6,415 nt of DNA, from assembly GCA_903917505.1 (NCBI GenBank), contig CAIXAY010000066.1:1-6415 (forward strand). The letters are read 5' to 3'. Made by a program: the position numbers and the translations under genes. This DNA comes from an uncultured beta proteobacterium. GTDB lineage: Bacteria > Pseudomonadota > Gammaproteobacteria > Burkholderiales > Rhodocyclaceae. The notes beneath the pieces were generated by a model. That model saw only the letters and a list, made by a program, of their open reading frames with translations, had not been told where the DNA came from and did not search any database. Positions 1 through 6,233 of this stretch are shown piece after piece; the first letter of the stretch is position 1, and each line of letters begins with the position of its first letter.

Positions 1-570
1 ACCGTGCTGCAGCAGTTCGCGCCCCCTTGCCTGCGCCGCATCTTTCACCGCATCAACTGCGGCCAGAGCGCCGCTGTCGCCAGCGGTTTCCAGGCGGCGC
101 GCGGCGCCTGGGTGGCGACGCTCGACGGCGACGGGCAGAACGACCCGGCCGATCTGCCGGCGATGCTCGCGCAGGCGGAAAAGGAAGGCGTTGATTGCGT
201 CACCGGCGTGCGCCGCAAGCGGCAGGACACCTTTATCCGCCGTTTTTCCTCGCGCGTGGCCAACGGTTTTCGCAACTGGATCACCGGCGACCGGGTCAGC
301 GACAGCGGCTGCGGCATCCGCGTCGTGCGCCGCGCTGCCGTGCGCGAGATTCCGGTGTTCAACGGCATGCACCGCTTTCTGCCGACGCTGCTGCGCGGAC
401 AAGGATTCAGCGTCGCCGAAACGGCGGTCGGGCACCGCGAACGGCTGCGCGGCGTCTCGAAATACGGGGTGCATAACCGCCTGTGGCGCGGCATCCGCGA
501 CTGTTTCGGGATCCGCTGGTATCTTAAGCGCGCCGTGCGTTCCGACCGTCTTGACGAAGCGCGACGATGA
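1..570 (+). CDS. Family 2 glycosyltransferase, DPM1/ArnC type (5' end missing)
   Basis: The open frame runs in from before base 1, so the N-terminus, including the usual nucleotide-binding DDGS-type motif, is outside the window; 189 codons remain. Visible hallmarks are DGDGQNDP (about residues 41-48 of the fragment), which matches the metal-binding DXD region of GT-A transferases, then SGCGIRVVRR, NGMHRFLP and RGVSKYG, the typical C-terminal signature of dolichyl-phosphate-mannose synthase and ArnC-like enzymes. Such enzymes move a sugar from a nucleotide donor to a polyprenyl phosphate at the cytoplasmic face of the membrane. No hydrophobic C-terminal membrane segment follows, so it is the short soluble form ending in FGIRWYLKR. 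The GTG at base 4 is only an internal codon. The stop overlaps the next gene's start (ATGA), which indicates one operon. The family is clear; the sugar and acceptor cannot be told from sequence. Confidence 0.9.
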   Translation, partial: TVLQQFAPPCLRRIFHRINCGQSAAVASGFQAARGAWVATLDGDGQNDPADLPAMLAQAEKEGVDCVTGVRRKRQDTFIRRFSSRVANGFRNWITGDRVSDSGCGIRVVRRAAVREIPVFNGMHRFLPTLLRGQGFSVAETAVGHRERLRGVSKYGVHNRLWRGIRDCFGIRWYLKRAVRSDRLDEARR

Positions 571-1295
571 CCGAAGAAACGCCGCCCGACGCGCAAGCCC
601 CCGACGAACTGCAGGACGACGCCGTCGTCCCCGACATCGAGCAGGTCGCCGAGAACACCCTGCGCAAACTCCTCATCCTGCTGGCAATCGGCGCGGGGCT
701 GTTGCTGGTGGTCCACGCCACGCCCTTCGGCGAACACGTGCGCAGCTGGGACTCGCTGGCCCGACTGTTCAAGGACGGTGGCATCAACGCGCAGATCTAT
801 TTCGTCGTGATCAGCACCTTCCTGATCATGGCCGGAACGCCGCGCCTCGTTTTCTGCGCGCTGGGCGGCTTCGCCTTCGGCTTCTGGGAAGGTTTGCTGT
901 GGTCAACCTGCAGCAGCCTGCTCGGTTCTTTCATCACCTTCCGCGCCGCGCGCTGGGGCGGCCGCGCCTGGCTCACCGAACGTTTCGGCAGGCATCGTTT
1001 CTTCGCGCGCATCGTGCACGCCAAGCCGACCATCGCCTCGGTCGCGCTGATCCGCATGCTGCCGGTCAGCAATGTGATCATCAATGTCGGGCTGGCCCTG
1101 AGCCACGTCGGCAATCGCGCTTTCCTGGTCGGTTCGGTGCTCGGCTTCCTGCCGCAAGGCGTCGTCGCCGTGATCATCGGCAGCGGCATGGCCGAGAGCG
1201 TGCCGTGGGCCGGCGCCGCGCAGATCGCCATCGCCGGTGTGCTGCTGCTGGCCATTTTTTTCTGGACCCTCAAACACCGGCGCAAGCAGGACTAG
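567..1295 (+). CDS. VTT-domain (DedA/TVP38-like) membrane protein
   Basis: 242 residues. The acidic, proline-rich N-terminal tail (1-30) is followed by a membrane helix at about 33-50, a second hydrophobic stretch near 76-90, and then a VTT (SNARE-associated Golgi protein) domain at about 90-210. The domain shows GTPRLVFCALGGFAFG, GSFITFRAARWGGR, an LIRMLPVSNVIINVGLALS segment, and GSVLGFLPQGVVAVIIGSG. A last helix lies at about 216-234, ending in a basic KHRRKQD tail. Members of this superfamily are inner-membrane proteins, and several act in flipping lipid carriers such as undecaprenyl phosphate or phospholipids. The start codon is set by the ATGA overlap with the glycosyltransferase stop. 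Pairing with a polyprenyl-phosphate type glycosyltransferase makes a role in moving lipid-linked sugars or lipid carriers plausible, but that is inference. The family assignment is firm; the substrate is unknown. Confidence 0.87.
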   Translation: MTEETPPDAQAPDELQDDAVVPDIEQVAENTLRKLLILLAIGAGLLLVVHATPFGEHVRSWDSLARLFKDGGINAQIYFVVISTFLIMAGTPRLVFCALGGFAFGFWEGLLWSTCSSLLGSFITFRAARWGGRAWLTERFGRHRFFARIVHAKPTIASVALIRMLPVSNVIINVGLALSHVGNRAFLVGSVLGFLPQGVVAVIIGSGMAESVPWAGAAQIAIAGVLLLAIFFWTLKHRRKQD

Positions 1296-1374
1296 CGCCC
1301 GGATTTTCGAACCTCCCGGCAAACGCGTAGAAATCATTTCGCATGCCGACAATTACGCTATGGGAACTCGAATC

Positions 1375-1770
1375 ATGGATCTGCTGCTCAAATCTTTTCT
1401 GATCGCTGCGGCCGCCGCCGCCCTGCTCTGCGCCTGCGGCAAGACGGACGCGCCGGGCGCCGAAACCAAGGTCGCAGAAGCGGCGCCGGAGCCTGTGCTC
1501 AAGGACGGCGGGCTGACGCTGATCGACTTTCAGTTGACCAAGAATGCAGCCGGAAAGCCGGTGCTGAAAGGCAATGTCGGCAACGTGGCGACGCGCAAGA
1601 TCGCGCACGCGAGCATCGAGTTCAAGCTCCTCGATGCCAAGGGCAACGAAGTTGGAACGGCGACGGCCGCCGTGGACAATCTCGAAGCGAAATTTTCCTG
1701 GTCCTTCGAAGTCGAAGTTCTGCCACCGGGTGTGACCTCGGCCAAATTCGCCGCCTTCAAGACCCAGTAG
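1375..1770 (+). CDS. Small predicted lipoprotein with FxLYD-like domain
   Basis: 131 residues from the ATG at 1375, chosen because GGGAA at 1362-1366 stands 8 bases before it. An in-frame ATG at 1360 has no ribosome binding site and would only add MGTRI. The N-terminus is a classic signal peptide: one lysine (K6), a hydrophobic core with six alanines (11-16), then LLCACGK. Cleavage before Cys21 fits a lipobox, although Cys at -2 is uncommon. A low-complexity Ala/Glu/Pro linker (about 22-40) leads to a beta-rich domain (about 45-131) with GNVGNVATRKI, IEFKLLDAKGNEVG and NLEAKFSWSFEVE, the pattern of FxLYD domains (change of a residue, then an envelope-exposed immunoglobulin-like fold). It is expected to be anchored in the outer or inner membrane facing the periplasm. 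The function is unknown. It could be co-transcribed with the upstream pair, since the 79-base gap shows no obvious terminator. Confidence 0.8.
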   Translation: MDLLLKSFLIAAAAAALLCACGKTDAPGAETKVAEAAPEPVLKDGGLTLIDFQLTKNAAGKPVLKGNVGNVATRKIAHASIEFKLLDAKGNEVGTATAAVDNLEAKFSWSFEVEVLPPGVTSAKFAAFKTQ

Positions 1771-1780
1771 TCGCGCTTTA

Positions 1781-3235
1781 TCAAATTGCCGGCGGCAGGT
1801 TCGCGTCCAGCCAGCGCGCCAGCCTGGAAGATGCCGGCCAATTGCGCAGGAAGCGTTCGCGGTCGCGCCGCCAGGCGCGCGCATGGGCTTGTTCCGAGCG
1901 GTGCAGGATAAGCGCGTCGAGATCGATGACGAATATTCTATTGTCATGCCAGAGCAGATTGGTCGCCTTGAAATCGCCGTGGCTGATGCGCAAGGCATGC
2001 AGCGTTCCGAACAGAACGATCAGCGCGCGCGCCACCTCGGCGTCCGGTTCGTGATCGGGCACCAGGAACTGCAGCAGATTTGCCCCAGGACAGAATTCGT
2101 TGACCAGAAAGCCACGTCGCCGCAAGGGCCCGACGCGCTCCTCGACGAGCGCCAGCGGCGCCGGCGTAGCGACGCCGAAGAAGTCCAGCATGTGCCCGGC
2201 GCGCCACGAATGCCAGGCGCGGGTCGGGCGCCAGAAGCGCTGCAGCAGATGGCCGAAACCTTTGAGGTTGTAGCGCTTGACGACCAGCGTGCGGCCGGCG
2301 AGTCCATTCAATTCGACCTTGGCCACCGTGCAGGTCCGGCCATCCTTGAGCAGCACGCCAGCCGGCATGAGGTCATCGGGAGAGGCCAGCAGCGGCGCGA
2401 GATCCTGCGCCGCATCGCGGCGGAGTGCCGTGAAGCGGAACATCCGGCGCTCGACGGCGAACTGCGAGCAATCGCGCAGGGTTTTGGCCAGGAAGTCTTT
2501 CAGGCGCGAGGCTCTGGCCTGCTTCACCGCGTACTGCAGCCGAACCGGGTCGGCGCCCCCGAAACCGCCGCCGGCAAGGTAAGCGGCGAGAAGTTCCGGC
2601 CGGCAAGCATCCCAAACGAGCGGCAACTGGGCCAACAGCAGCGCGAGGTTGGCGGTCAGCCGCGGCAGGGCCTCGCCCGGCTTGACGGCGCGCACCGCGT
2701 CGCCGTCGACGACAAAGAGCTCGCCGGCGACGCGCAGGAAATTGCCGAGGTGCGGGTCGTCATGCACCAGGCCCGCCGCATGCATCCTGCCGAGCATCCG
2801 CAATGCCGGTTGCAGGACCGCGAGCGCCGCCGCCCCGCCCGCCGGCAGCGCGGCGAGCGGCGCCCAGGCCTCGGCCAGGCTCTGCGCCCCGTCGAGATAG
2901 ACGCTGAGCAAGGCCTCGCCGCCGCCCGCGAGCGAACTCGCCAGGAGCAGATCGGGCGTCGGCACGCCGGCCTGTCGCAGCGCTTCGATGCCGGCTTTCT
3001 CTTTCGCCCAGTGCCGTGCGCTGTTGCGCCCGACAAAGAGCTTGACCAGGACGCGACTGCCCTGCCACTGTCCCTCGCCGACGATGCGCTTGCCCGGCAG
3101 GACGCGTAACAAACGCTGTACGACAACATCACCGCCATCGGCCAGGGCCAGGCAAAACGGCGTCGCCGGCACGCGGCCGGCGGCACGCAAAGCCGCGACG
3201 TCGACCCGCGCCATCGATTCGGCGAACGCGTTCAC
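1781..3235 (-). CDS. Tandem LPS-core (WaaP/InaA-like) kinase with two kinase domains
   Basis: 484 residues with two successive protein-kinase-like folds of the lipopolysaccharide kinase (WaaP/InaA) type. Domain 1 (about 30-225) has the ATP-binding Lys65 in LVKLF, catalytic HDDPHLGN at 158-165 (Asp160, Asn165) and metal-binding DGD at 177-179. Domain 2 (about 290-465) has Lys320 in VVKRY, catalytic HGDFKATN at 419-426 (Asp421, Asn426) and DLD at 438-440. Both keep the residues needed for phosphotransfer. It is the last gene of the operon, and its GTG start overlaps the waaP stop (GTGA, 3232-3235); a Met at residue 8 (codon 3214-3212) is an alternative start but lacks a better ribosome binding site. 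The likely role is phosphorylation of sugars in the LPS inner core at the cytoplasmic face. Pseudomonas aeruginosa carries extra predicted sugar kinases beside waaP as well. Acceptor sites are unknown, and one domain could be regulatory. Confidence 0.87.
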   Translation of the reverse strand: MNAFAESMARVDVAALRAAGRVPATPFCLALADGGDVVVQRLLRVLPGKRIVGEGQWQGSRVLVKLFVGRNSARHWAKEKAGIEALRQAGVPTPDLLLASSLAGGGEALLSVYLDGAQSLAEAWAPLAALPAGGAAALAVLQPALRMLGRMHAAGLVHDDPHLGNFLRVAGELFVVDGDAVRAVKPGEALPRLTANLALLLAQLPLVWDACRPELLAAYLAGGGFGGADPVRLQYAVKQARASRLKDFLAKTLRDCSQFAVERRMFRFTALRRDAAQDLAPLLASPDDLMPAGVLLKDGRTCTVAKVELNGLAGRTLVVKRYNLKGFGHLLQRFWRPTRAWHSWRAGHMLDFFGVATPAPLALVEERVGPLRRRGFLVNEFCPGANLLQFLVPDHEPDAEVARALIVLFGTLHALRISHGDFKATNLLWHDNRIFVIDLDALILHRSEQAHARAWRRDRERFLRNWPASSRLARWLDANLPPAI

Positions 3236-4053
3236 GGCAGCACACCCGGCGCGAATTTTCTCAGGTAGCGCGCCTGCAGGCGATCCGCCTCGCGCCCCAG
3301 CGCGGCGAGCAGCGCGGCTTCATCGCGCAGAATATCGCGCAGGCTCCTGGCGAAATAGCCGCGCAGAAAGCGCAGGCGATCGCGCCGCGTCAGGCCAATC
3401 TCGAGCGCGGAAAAATACAGGCTGGAGAGGTCCTTGTCGCGCCAGCGGCGCGGCGTTTGCGCGCGCAGCTGCGCGCGATGCAGGTCGATCAGCGAGAGCT
3501 TGAGCGTCGCCGCGGTGGGTGCCGGATCGAGATGGAGCAGGAAGTGGCAGATATAGAAGTCGCGGTGGTTGACGCCGGCGCGATGCATGCGCCCGGCCAT
3601 GTCGGCGACGCGGGCGATCAAGGCGTGTTTCAAGGCGACCGGCGGCGGCGCCTCCCGCCAGGTGCGGCAGAAATCCTCGAGGCTGACGGTCGGCGCCAGT
3701 TCTTCGGTGACGATGAAGGAATGGCGCGCCGCCGGGTTGCTGCCGCGCTGGCCGTAAGCGACGGCGCGCATCGTGTCGACGCCGGCCGCGGTCAGGCGAT
3801 CAATCGCCCGCCATTCGTTGCCGGCGCCGAGCACCGGCAAGCGCAGGCAGACGAGGTTCTTGAAGATTTCCGCCCAGCCGACGCCGCGGTGAATCTTGAC
3901 GAAGTAAGCGTGTCCGCCGGCCACGGTACGCAGCGTGCGGCGCGCTTCGAGTTCGCGGAAGACCTCGCCGTCGAGCGCCTCGACGGCGACGAAAGGATCG
4001 CGGCCGGCCCACAGCGTGCGAAAAGGTTCGTCGAGGAAAAGCGCCGGCTTCAC
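3232..4053 (-). CDS. waaP: Lipopolysaccharide core heptose(I) kinase WaaP (RfaP)
   Basis: 273 residues, close to the length of the enterobacterial enzyme. WaaP phosphorylates the first heptose of the LPS inner core with ATP in the cytoplasm; this negative charge stabilises the outer membrane through divalent cations. Visible signatures are EPFRTLWAGRDPF (9-21), GEVFRELEARRTLR (29-42), Lys53 in YFVKIH for ATP, LRLPVLGAGNEWRAI, the catalytic NHRDFYICHFLLHL (Asp165) and LIDLHRAQLR with metal-binding Asp190, then RRWRDKDLSSLYFSA. These match remembered E. coli WaaP almost block for block, although E. coli has HRDCYICH. The start is GTG at 4053, overlapping the waaG stop (GTGA). Its own ribosome binding site is weak, which fits translational coupling to waaG. 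Assignment is very secure. Confidence 0.96.
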   Translation of the reverse strand: MKPALFLDEPFRTLWAGRDPFVAVEALDGEVFRELEARRTLRTVAGGHAYFVKIHRGVGWAEIFKNLVCLRLPVLGAGNEWRAIDRLTAAGVDTMRAVAYGQRGSNPAARHSFIVTEELAPTVSLEDFCRTWREAPPPVALKHALIARVADMAGRMHRAGVNHRDFYICHFLLHLDPAPTAATLKLSLIDLHRAQLRAQTPRRWRDKDLSSLYFSALEIGLTRRDRLRFLRGYFARSLRDILRDEAALLAALGREADRLQARYLRKFAPGVLP

Positions 4054-5171
4054 GATCGCGCTTTCAGAATCAGGTCGGCGGCATATTCGGCATTGCTGTA
4101 AATATCGGCGGTCTGTGCAAAAGCCAGCGCATTGGCCTGCCAGTGCAGGCGCGCGTTCTTGTCGATGAGCATATCCCGCAGCAGCGCGTCGAGCTCGGCC
4201 TGCGCGAAGGGCTCGGGAACGACGAGTCCGGCGCCCGCCTCTTCGATGTAGTGGGCGTAACCGCAGACTGCGGTCGTGAGAACCGGCAGACCGGCGACCA
4301 CGGCTTCGAGCAGGACGGTGCCGGTATTCTCGTTGTAGGCCGGATGGATCAGGACATCGGCGCCGAGCATGAAACGCGGGATATCGCCGCGCCCCGGCAG
4401 CAGACTGACCTGCGCGGCGATTCCAAGCGCCGCGGCCTGCCGCTGAAAATCGGTCGGGTCGTCCTGGCCAATGGCGATCAGCCGCGTCCGCGCGCGCAGT
4501 TCATCGGGCAAGGCGGCGAGCGCCTTCAGGCTGCGGTCGAGACCCTTGGTCTTGAAGCCCGAACCGACCTGCAAGAGCAGCAAATCGTCATCCGCCAGCT
4601 TAAACTCGCGCCGGAACTCGGCGCGCAGCTCTGCGGCGTTGGCCGGCGCGCGGCGGTCGGGCGAGATGCCCGGCGGCAAGAGATGAAAGCGTTCGGCCGG
4701 CGTCGCGTAATGCCGAATGAACAAGGGCTGCTGCAGCGGCGAGATCATCAGGATTTCGGTGCGGCTGTCCGGTGCGAACACGGCGCGCTCGGCCGCGGCG
4801 AAATGCCGGTAGCGCGCGGAGAGCCGGTAGAGCGGGTTGCGCAGCGTGCGCGCCTTTTCCTCATAACACGGATCGGCGGCGAAATAGACGTCGAGCCCGG
4901 GCATCTTGTTGAAACCGATGACGCGGTCGGCCGGGCGCAGCCTCAGGTCCTCGCCGACCCAGTCGCTGAACTTCGCGTAGCGGCGGGTATTGGTCAGCGC
5001 GCGCGCGGGAACCTGCACGATCTCGAATCCCGCCACCGGCTCGCCGCTCCATTCGAGCGCATAAACGCGGATCGCATGGCCGCGCGCCTGGCAGGCGAGC
5101 GCGATGCGCAGGAAATCGCGCTGCAGGCCGCCAAAGGGGAAGTATTTGTAGAGGCAGAATGCGAGCTGCAT
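4050..5171 (-). CDS. waaG: LPS core glucosyltransferase WaaG (RfaG), GT4 family
   Basis: 373 residues, practically the length of E. coli WaaG. It adds the first glucose from UDP-glucose to the second heptose of the LPS core at the cytoplasmic face of the inner membrane. The N-terminal Rossmann domain opens with AFCLYKYFPFGGLQRDF (4-20) and holds ADRVIGFNKMPGLDVYFAAD (81-100). The C-terminal domain has LLQVGSGFKTKGLDRS (Lys209) and the donor-binding E-x7-E motif in YNENTGTVLLEA (Glu281, Glu289), then GLPVLTTAVCGYAHYIEEA. The frame stays open far upstream to about 5702, but similarity begins exactly at the ATG at 5171. That ATG has AGGA at 5184-5181, nine bases before it, and overlaps the acyltransferase stop by one base (TGATG). 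In some species the sugar differs, so the exact donor is inferred. Confidence 0.96.
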   Translation of the reverse strand: MQLAFCLYKYFPFGGLQRDFLRIALACQARGHAIRVYALEWSGEPVAGFEIVQVPARALTNTRRYAKFSDWVGEDLRLRPADRVIGFNKMPGLDVYFAADPCYEEKARTLRNPLYRLSARYRHFAAAERAVFAPDSRTEILMISPLQQPLFIRHYATPAERFHLLPPGISPDRRAPANAAELRAEFRREFKLADDDLLLLQVGSGFKTKGLDRSLKALAALPDELRARTRLIAIGQDDPTDFQRQAAALGIAAQVSLLPGRGDIPRFMLGADVLIHPAYNENTGTVLLEAVVAGLPVLTTAVCGYAHYIEEAGAGLVVPEPFAQAELDALLRDMLIDKNARLHWQANALAFAQTADIYSNAEYAADLILKARS

Positions 5172-6034
5172 CAGCGACAGTCCTGTTGCGGCGGCGGCGC
5201 TTCGACGCCGCGCCGTTGCTTGTAGCGGTTGTAGCCCCAGAGATACTGCTCGGGGCATTGGCGGATCAAATGCTCGATCTCGTGGCTGATCTGTTCGGCG
5301 CGCGCATCGGTCGTGCCGCTGATCGCCTGCTGCGGCGGCTGCAGGTGGAAATGGTAACCGGCCCCGCCCGGCAGCCGTTCGGCCCACACCATGATCACCG
5401 CGGCACCGCTCTCGGTCAGCCGCGCGGCCAGCGTCATCGTGTACGCCGGCCGGCCGAAGAAATCCACCCAGCGGCCTTCGCCCGAGCGCGGCGCCTGGTC
5501 GGGCAGCATGCCCACCGCTTCGCCGCGTTTCAAGGCCTTGAGCAGCGTGCGCACGCCGGTGAGGTCGGCGGCGGCGATGCGCAACTGCCCGCGCGCCCGA
5601 CCGGCTTCGATCATCGCCTGCATCCAGGGCTGCTTGGGCGGACGGTAGAGCACGGTGACCGGCGCATGCGTCGACAGGTACTGCGCGCACATCTCGAAAC
5701 AACCCAGATGCGGGGTCAGATAAACGATGCCCCGGCCGGCGCGCATCGCTTCTTCGGCGAGTTCCCAGCCGCTCACCCTGACGACGCGGGCCGCCGTCTC
5801 GGCGAGCGGGCGCAGCCAGATGCGCGGCAATTCAAGCGAGGTGCGCCCGGCATTGGCGATGGCCGCCGACCTCGCCCCGCGCGCACCGGCCTCGCCGAGC
5901 GCCAGGACCATGTTCTCGCGCATATGGCGGCGGTAGGTCGGCGAGCCTAGCCAGGCCAGCCAGCCCGACACGGCGCCGAGCGCTTGCAGCCAGGCGAGCG
6001 GCAGATTGCTGAGCAGACGAAAAAGAAGTATCAC
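5171..6034 (-). CDS. lpxL: Lipid A biosynthesis acyltransferase, LpxL/HtrB family
   Basis: 287 residues. Family members transfer a secondary acyl chain (laurate or similar) from acyl carrier protein to the Kdo-lipid A precursor at the inner membrane. A hydrophobic N-terminal segment (about 2-29) anchors the protein. The catalytic HX4E motif is in TPHLGCFE (His109, Glu114); YRPPKQPWM (130-138), MLPDQAP (176-182), FFGRPAYT (192-199) and the C-terminal YLWGYNRYK (264-272) are the other conserved blocks. The start is GTG at 6034, supported by AAGG (minus strand 6045-6042) seven bases upstream. It is the first gene of the minus-strand operon and is divergent from metK. The order acyltransferase, waaG, waaP couples lipid A completion with core assembly. 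Which acyl chain and position (LpxL or LpxM type) cannot be decided from sequence, so the symbol denotes the family. Confidence 0.92.
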   Translation of the reverse strand: MILLFRLLSNLPLAWLQALGAVSGWLAWLGSPTYRRHMRENMVLALGEAGARGARSAAIANAGRTSLELPRIWLRPLAETAARVVRVSGWELAEEAMRAGRGIVYLTPHLGCFEMCAQYLSTHAPVTVLYRPPKQPWMQAMIEAGRARGQLRIAAADLTGVRTLLKALKRGEAVGMLPDQAPRSGEGRWVDFFGRPAYTMTLAARLTESGAAVIMVWAERLPGGAGYHFHLQPPQQAISGTTDARAEQISHEIEHLIRQCPEQYLWGYNRYKQRRGVEAPPPQQDCR

Positions 6035-6041
6035 GCAATAA

Positions 6042-6045
6042 CCTT
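6042..6045 (-). promoter_or_regulatory. Ribosome binding site of the acyltransferase gene
   Basis: AAGG on the minus strand, seven bases before the GTG at 6034. It supports this unusual start codon, since no better ATG start with a Shine-Dalgarno sequence is seen nearby. Confidence 0.6.
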
Positions 6046-6058
6046 ACTGACAACGAGT

Positions 6059-6087
6059 TTGACCCGCCGCCCGCGAAAAACTACAAT
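6059..6087 (+). promoter_or_regulatory. Sigma-70 promoter of metK
   Basis: A -35 element TTGACC (6059-6064) and a -10 element TACAAT (6082-6087) are separated by exactly 17 bases. Each differs from the consensus hexamer by one base. The expected start of transcription is near A6094, immediately before the first paired base of the leader aptamer (6095), so the promoter and the RNA structure fit each other. Confidence 0.8.
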
Positions 6088-6094
6088 TATCCCA

Positions 6095-6166
6095 TCCGCC
6101 GAGTTAATCAGGACAACTTGCAGGGCGGAGGAAGTCCATAATCGGCTTCCAAAAATTCTGCTAAAG
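6095..6166 (+). ncRNA. SAM-II type riboswitch aptamer in the metK leader
   Basis: Stem P1 pairs TCCGCC (6095-6100) with GGCGGA (6124-6129). Its 23-base loop starts GAGTTAA and ends CTTGCAG, resembling the conserved SAM-II loop (GAUUU..., CUUGCAG). After P1 comes a perfect extra hairpin, 6130-6136 with 6144-6150 (six Watson-Crick pairs and one G-T wobble), then an A-rich strand ending in GCTAAAG (6160-6166), the SAM-II 3' signature. A pseudoknot is possible: GCAG (6120-6123) with CTGC (6158-6161) and CTT (6117-6119) with AAG (6164-6166). SAM-II riboswitches sit before methionine and SAM genes, mostly in Alphaproteobacteria. Here the aptamer lies before metK, so SAM would repress its own synthesis. 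The inserted hairpin departs from the minimal fold. The call rests on remembered consensus, not on a covariance-model search. Confidence 0.75.
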
Positions 6167-6177
6167 CGTCGCTGCTC

Positions 6178-6217
6178 AAACCCCGGAGCCGGCAACGCCG
6201 CCGCAACGGGGTTTTTT
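6178..6217 (+). terminator. Intrinsic terminator in the metK leader (attenuator)
   Basis: AAACCCCG (6178-6185) pairs perfectly with CGGGGTTT (6207-6214), and the T-run extends to 6217. Inside is a small hairpin, CGGC (6190-6193) with GCCG (6197-6200). It lies 11 bases after the aptamer's GCTAAAG and ends before the metK ribosome binding site. That position is expected for a transcription attenuator rather than the end of an upstream gene, since no plus-strand gene precedes it. Confidence 0.83.
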
Positions 6218-6220
6218 ATT

Positions 6221-6224
6221 GGAG
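6221..6224 (+). promoter_or_regulatory. Ribosome binding site of metK
   Basis: GGAG, nine bases before the ATG at 6234 and just beyond the T-run of the leader terminator. It lies outside the predicted aptamer, unlike many SAM-II elements whose 3' end contains or abuts the Shine-Dalgarno sequence, so control here more likely acts on transcription. Confidence 0.75.
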
Positions 6225-6233
6225 CAGAAAGAT

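Noticed and set aside
191..1330. A 379-codon plus-strand frame across the glycosyltransferase and VTT genes
   Set aside because: It overlaps two well-supported genes in another frame and is Arg/Ala-rich low-complexity sequence.
1330..1340. Short perfect inverted repeat GAAAT-C-ATTTC before the lipoprotein gene
   Set aside because: Five-base arms occur readily by chance. There is no convincing promoter beside it and no known operator matches.
1783..1800. Possible terminator between the convergent lipoprotein and kinase genes
   Set aside because: On the minus strand TGCC and GGCA can form a short stem, but it has only four pairs, lies inside the kinase gene's end and is not followed by a T-run.
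1883..3109. A 408-codon open frame on the plus strand opposite the double kinase gene
   Set aside because: High G+C leaves long antisense frames without stops. The translation is rich in Arg, Gln, Ala and Glu with no recognisable domain, while the minus strand has clear kinase motifs throughout.
4143..5225. A 360-codon plus-strand frame opposite waaG
   Set aside because: It is a shadow of the codon pattern of waaG, has biased composition and no domain, and the waaG frame is unambiguous.
5172..5702. N-terminal extension of the waaG frame
   Set aside because: The extra 177 codons overlap the acyltransferase in another frame, are Arg/Ala-rich and show no similarity; WaaG begins at its usual MQLAFCLYKY.
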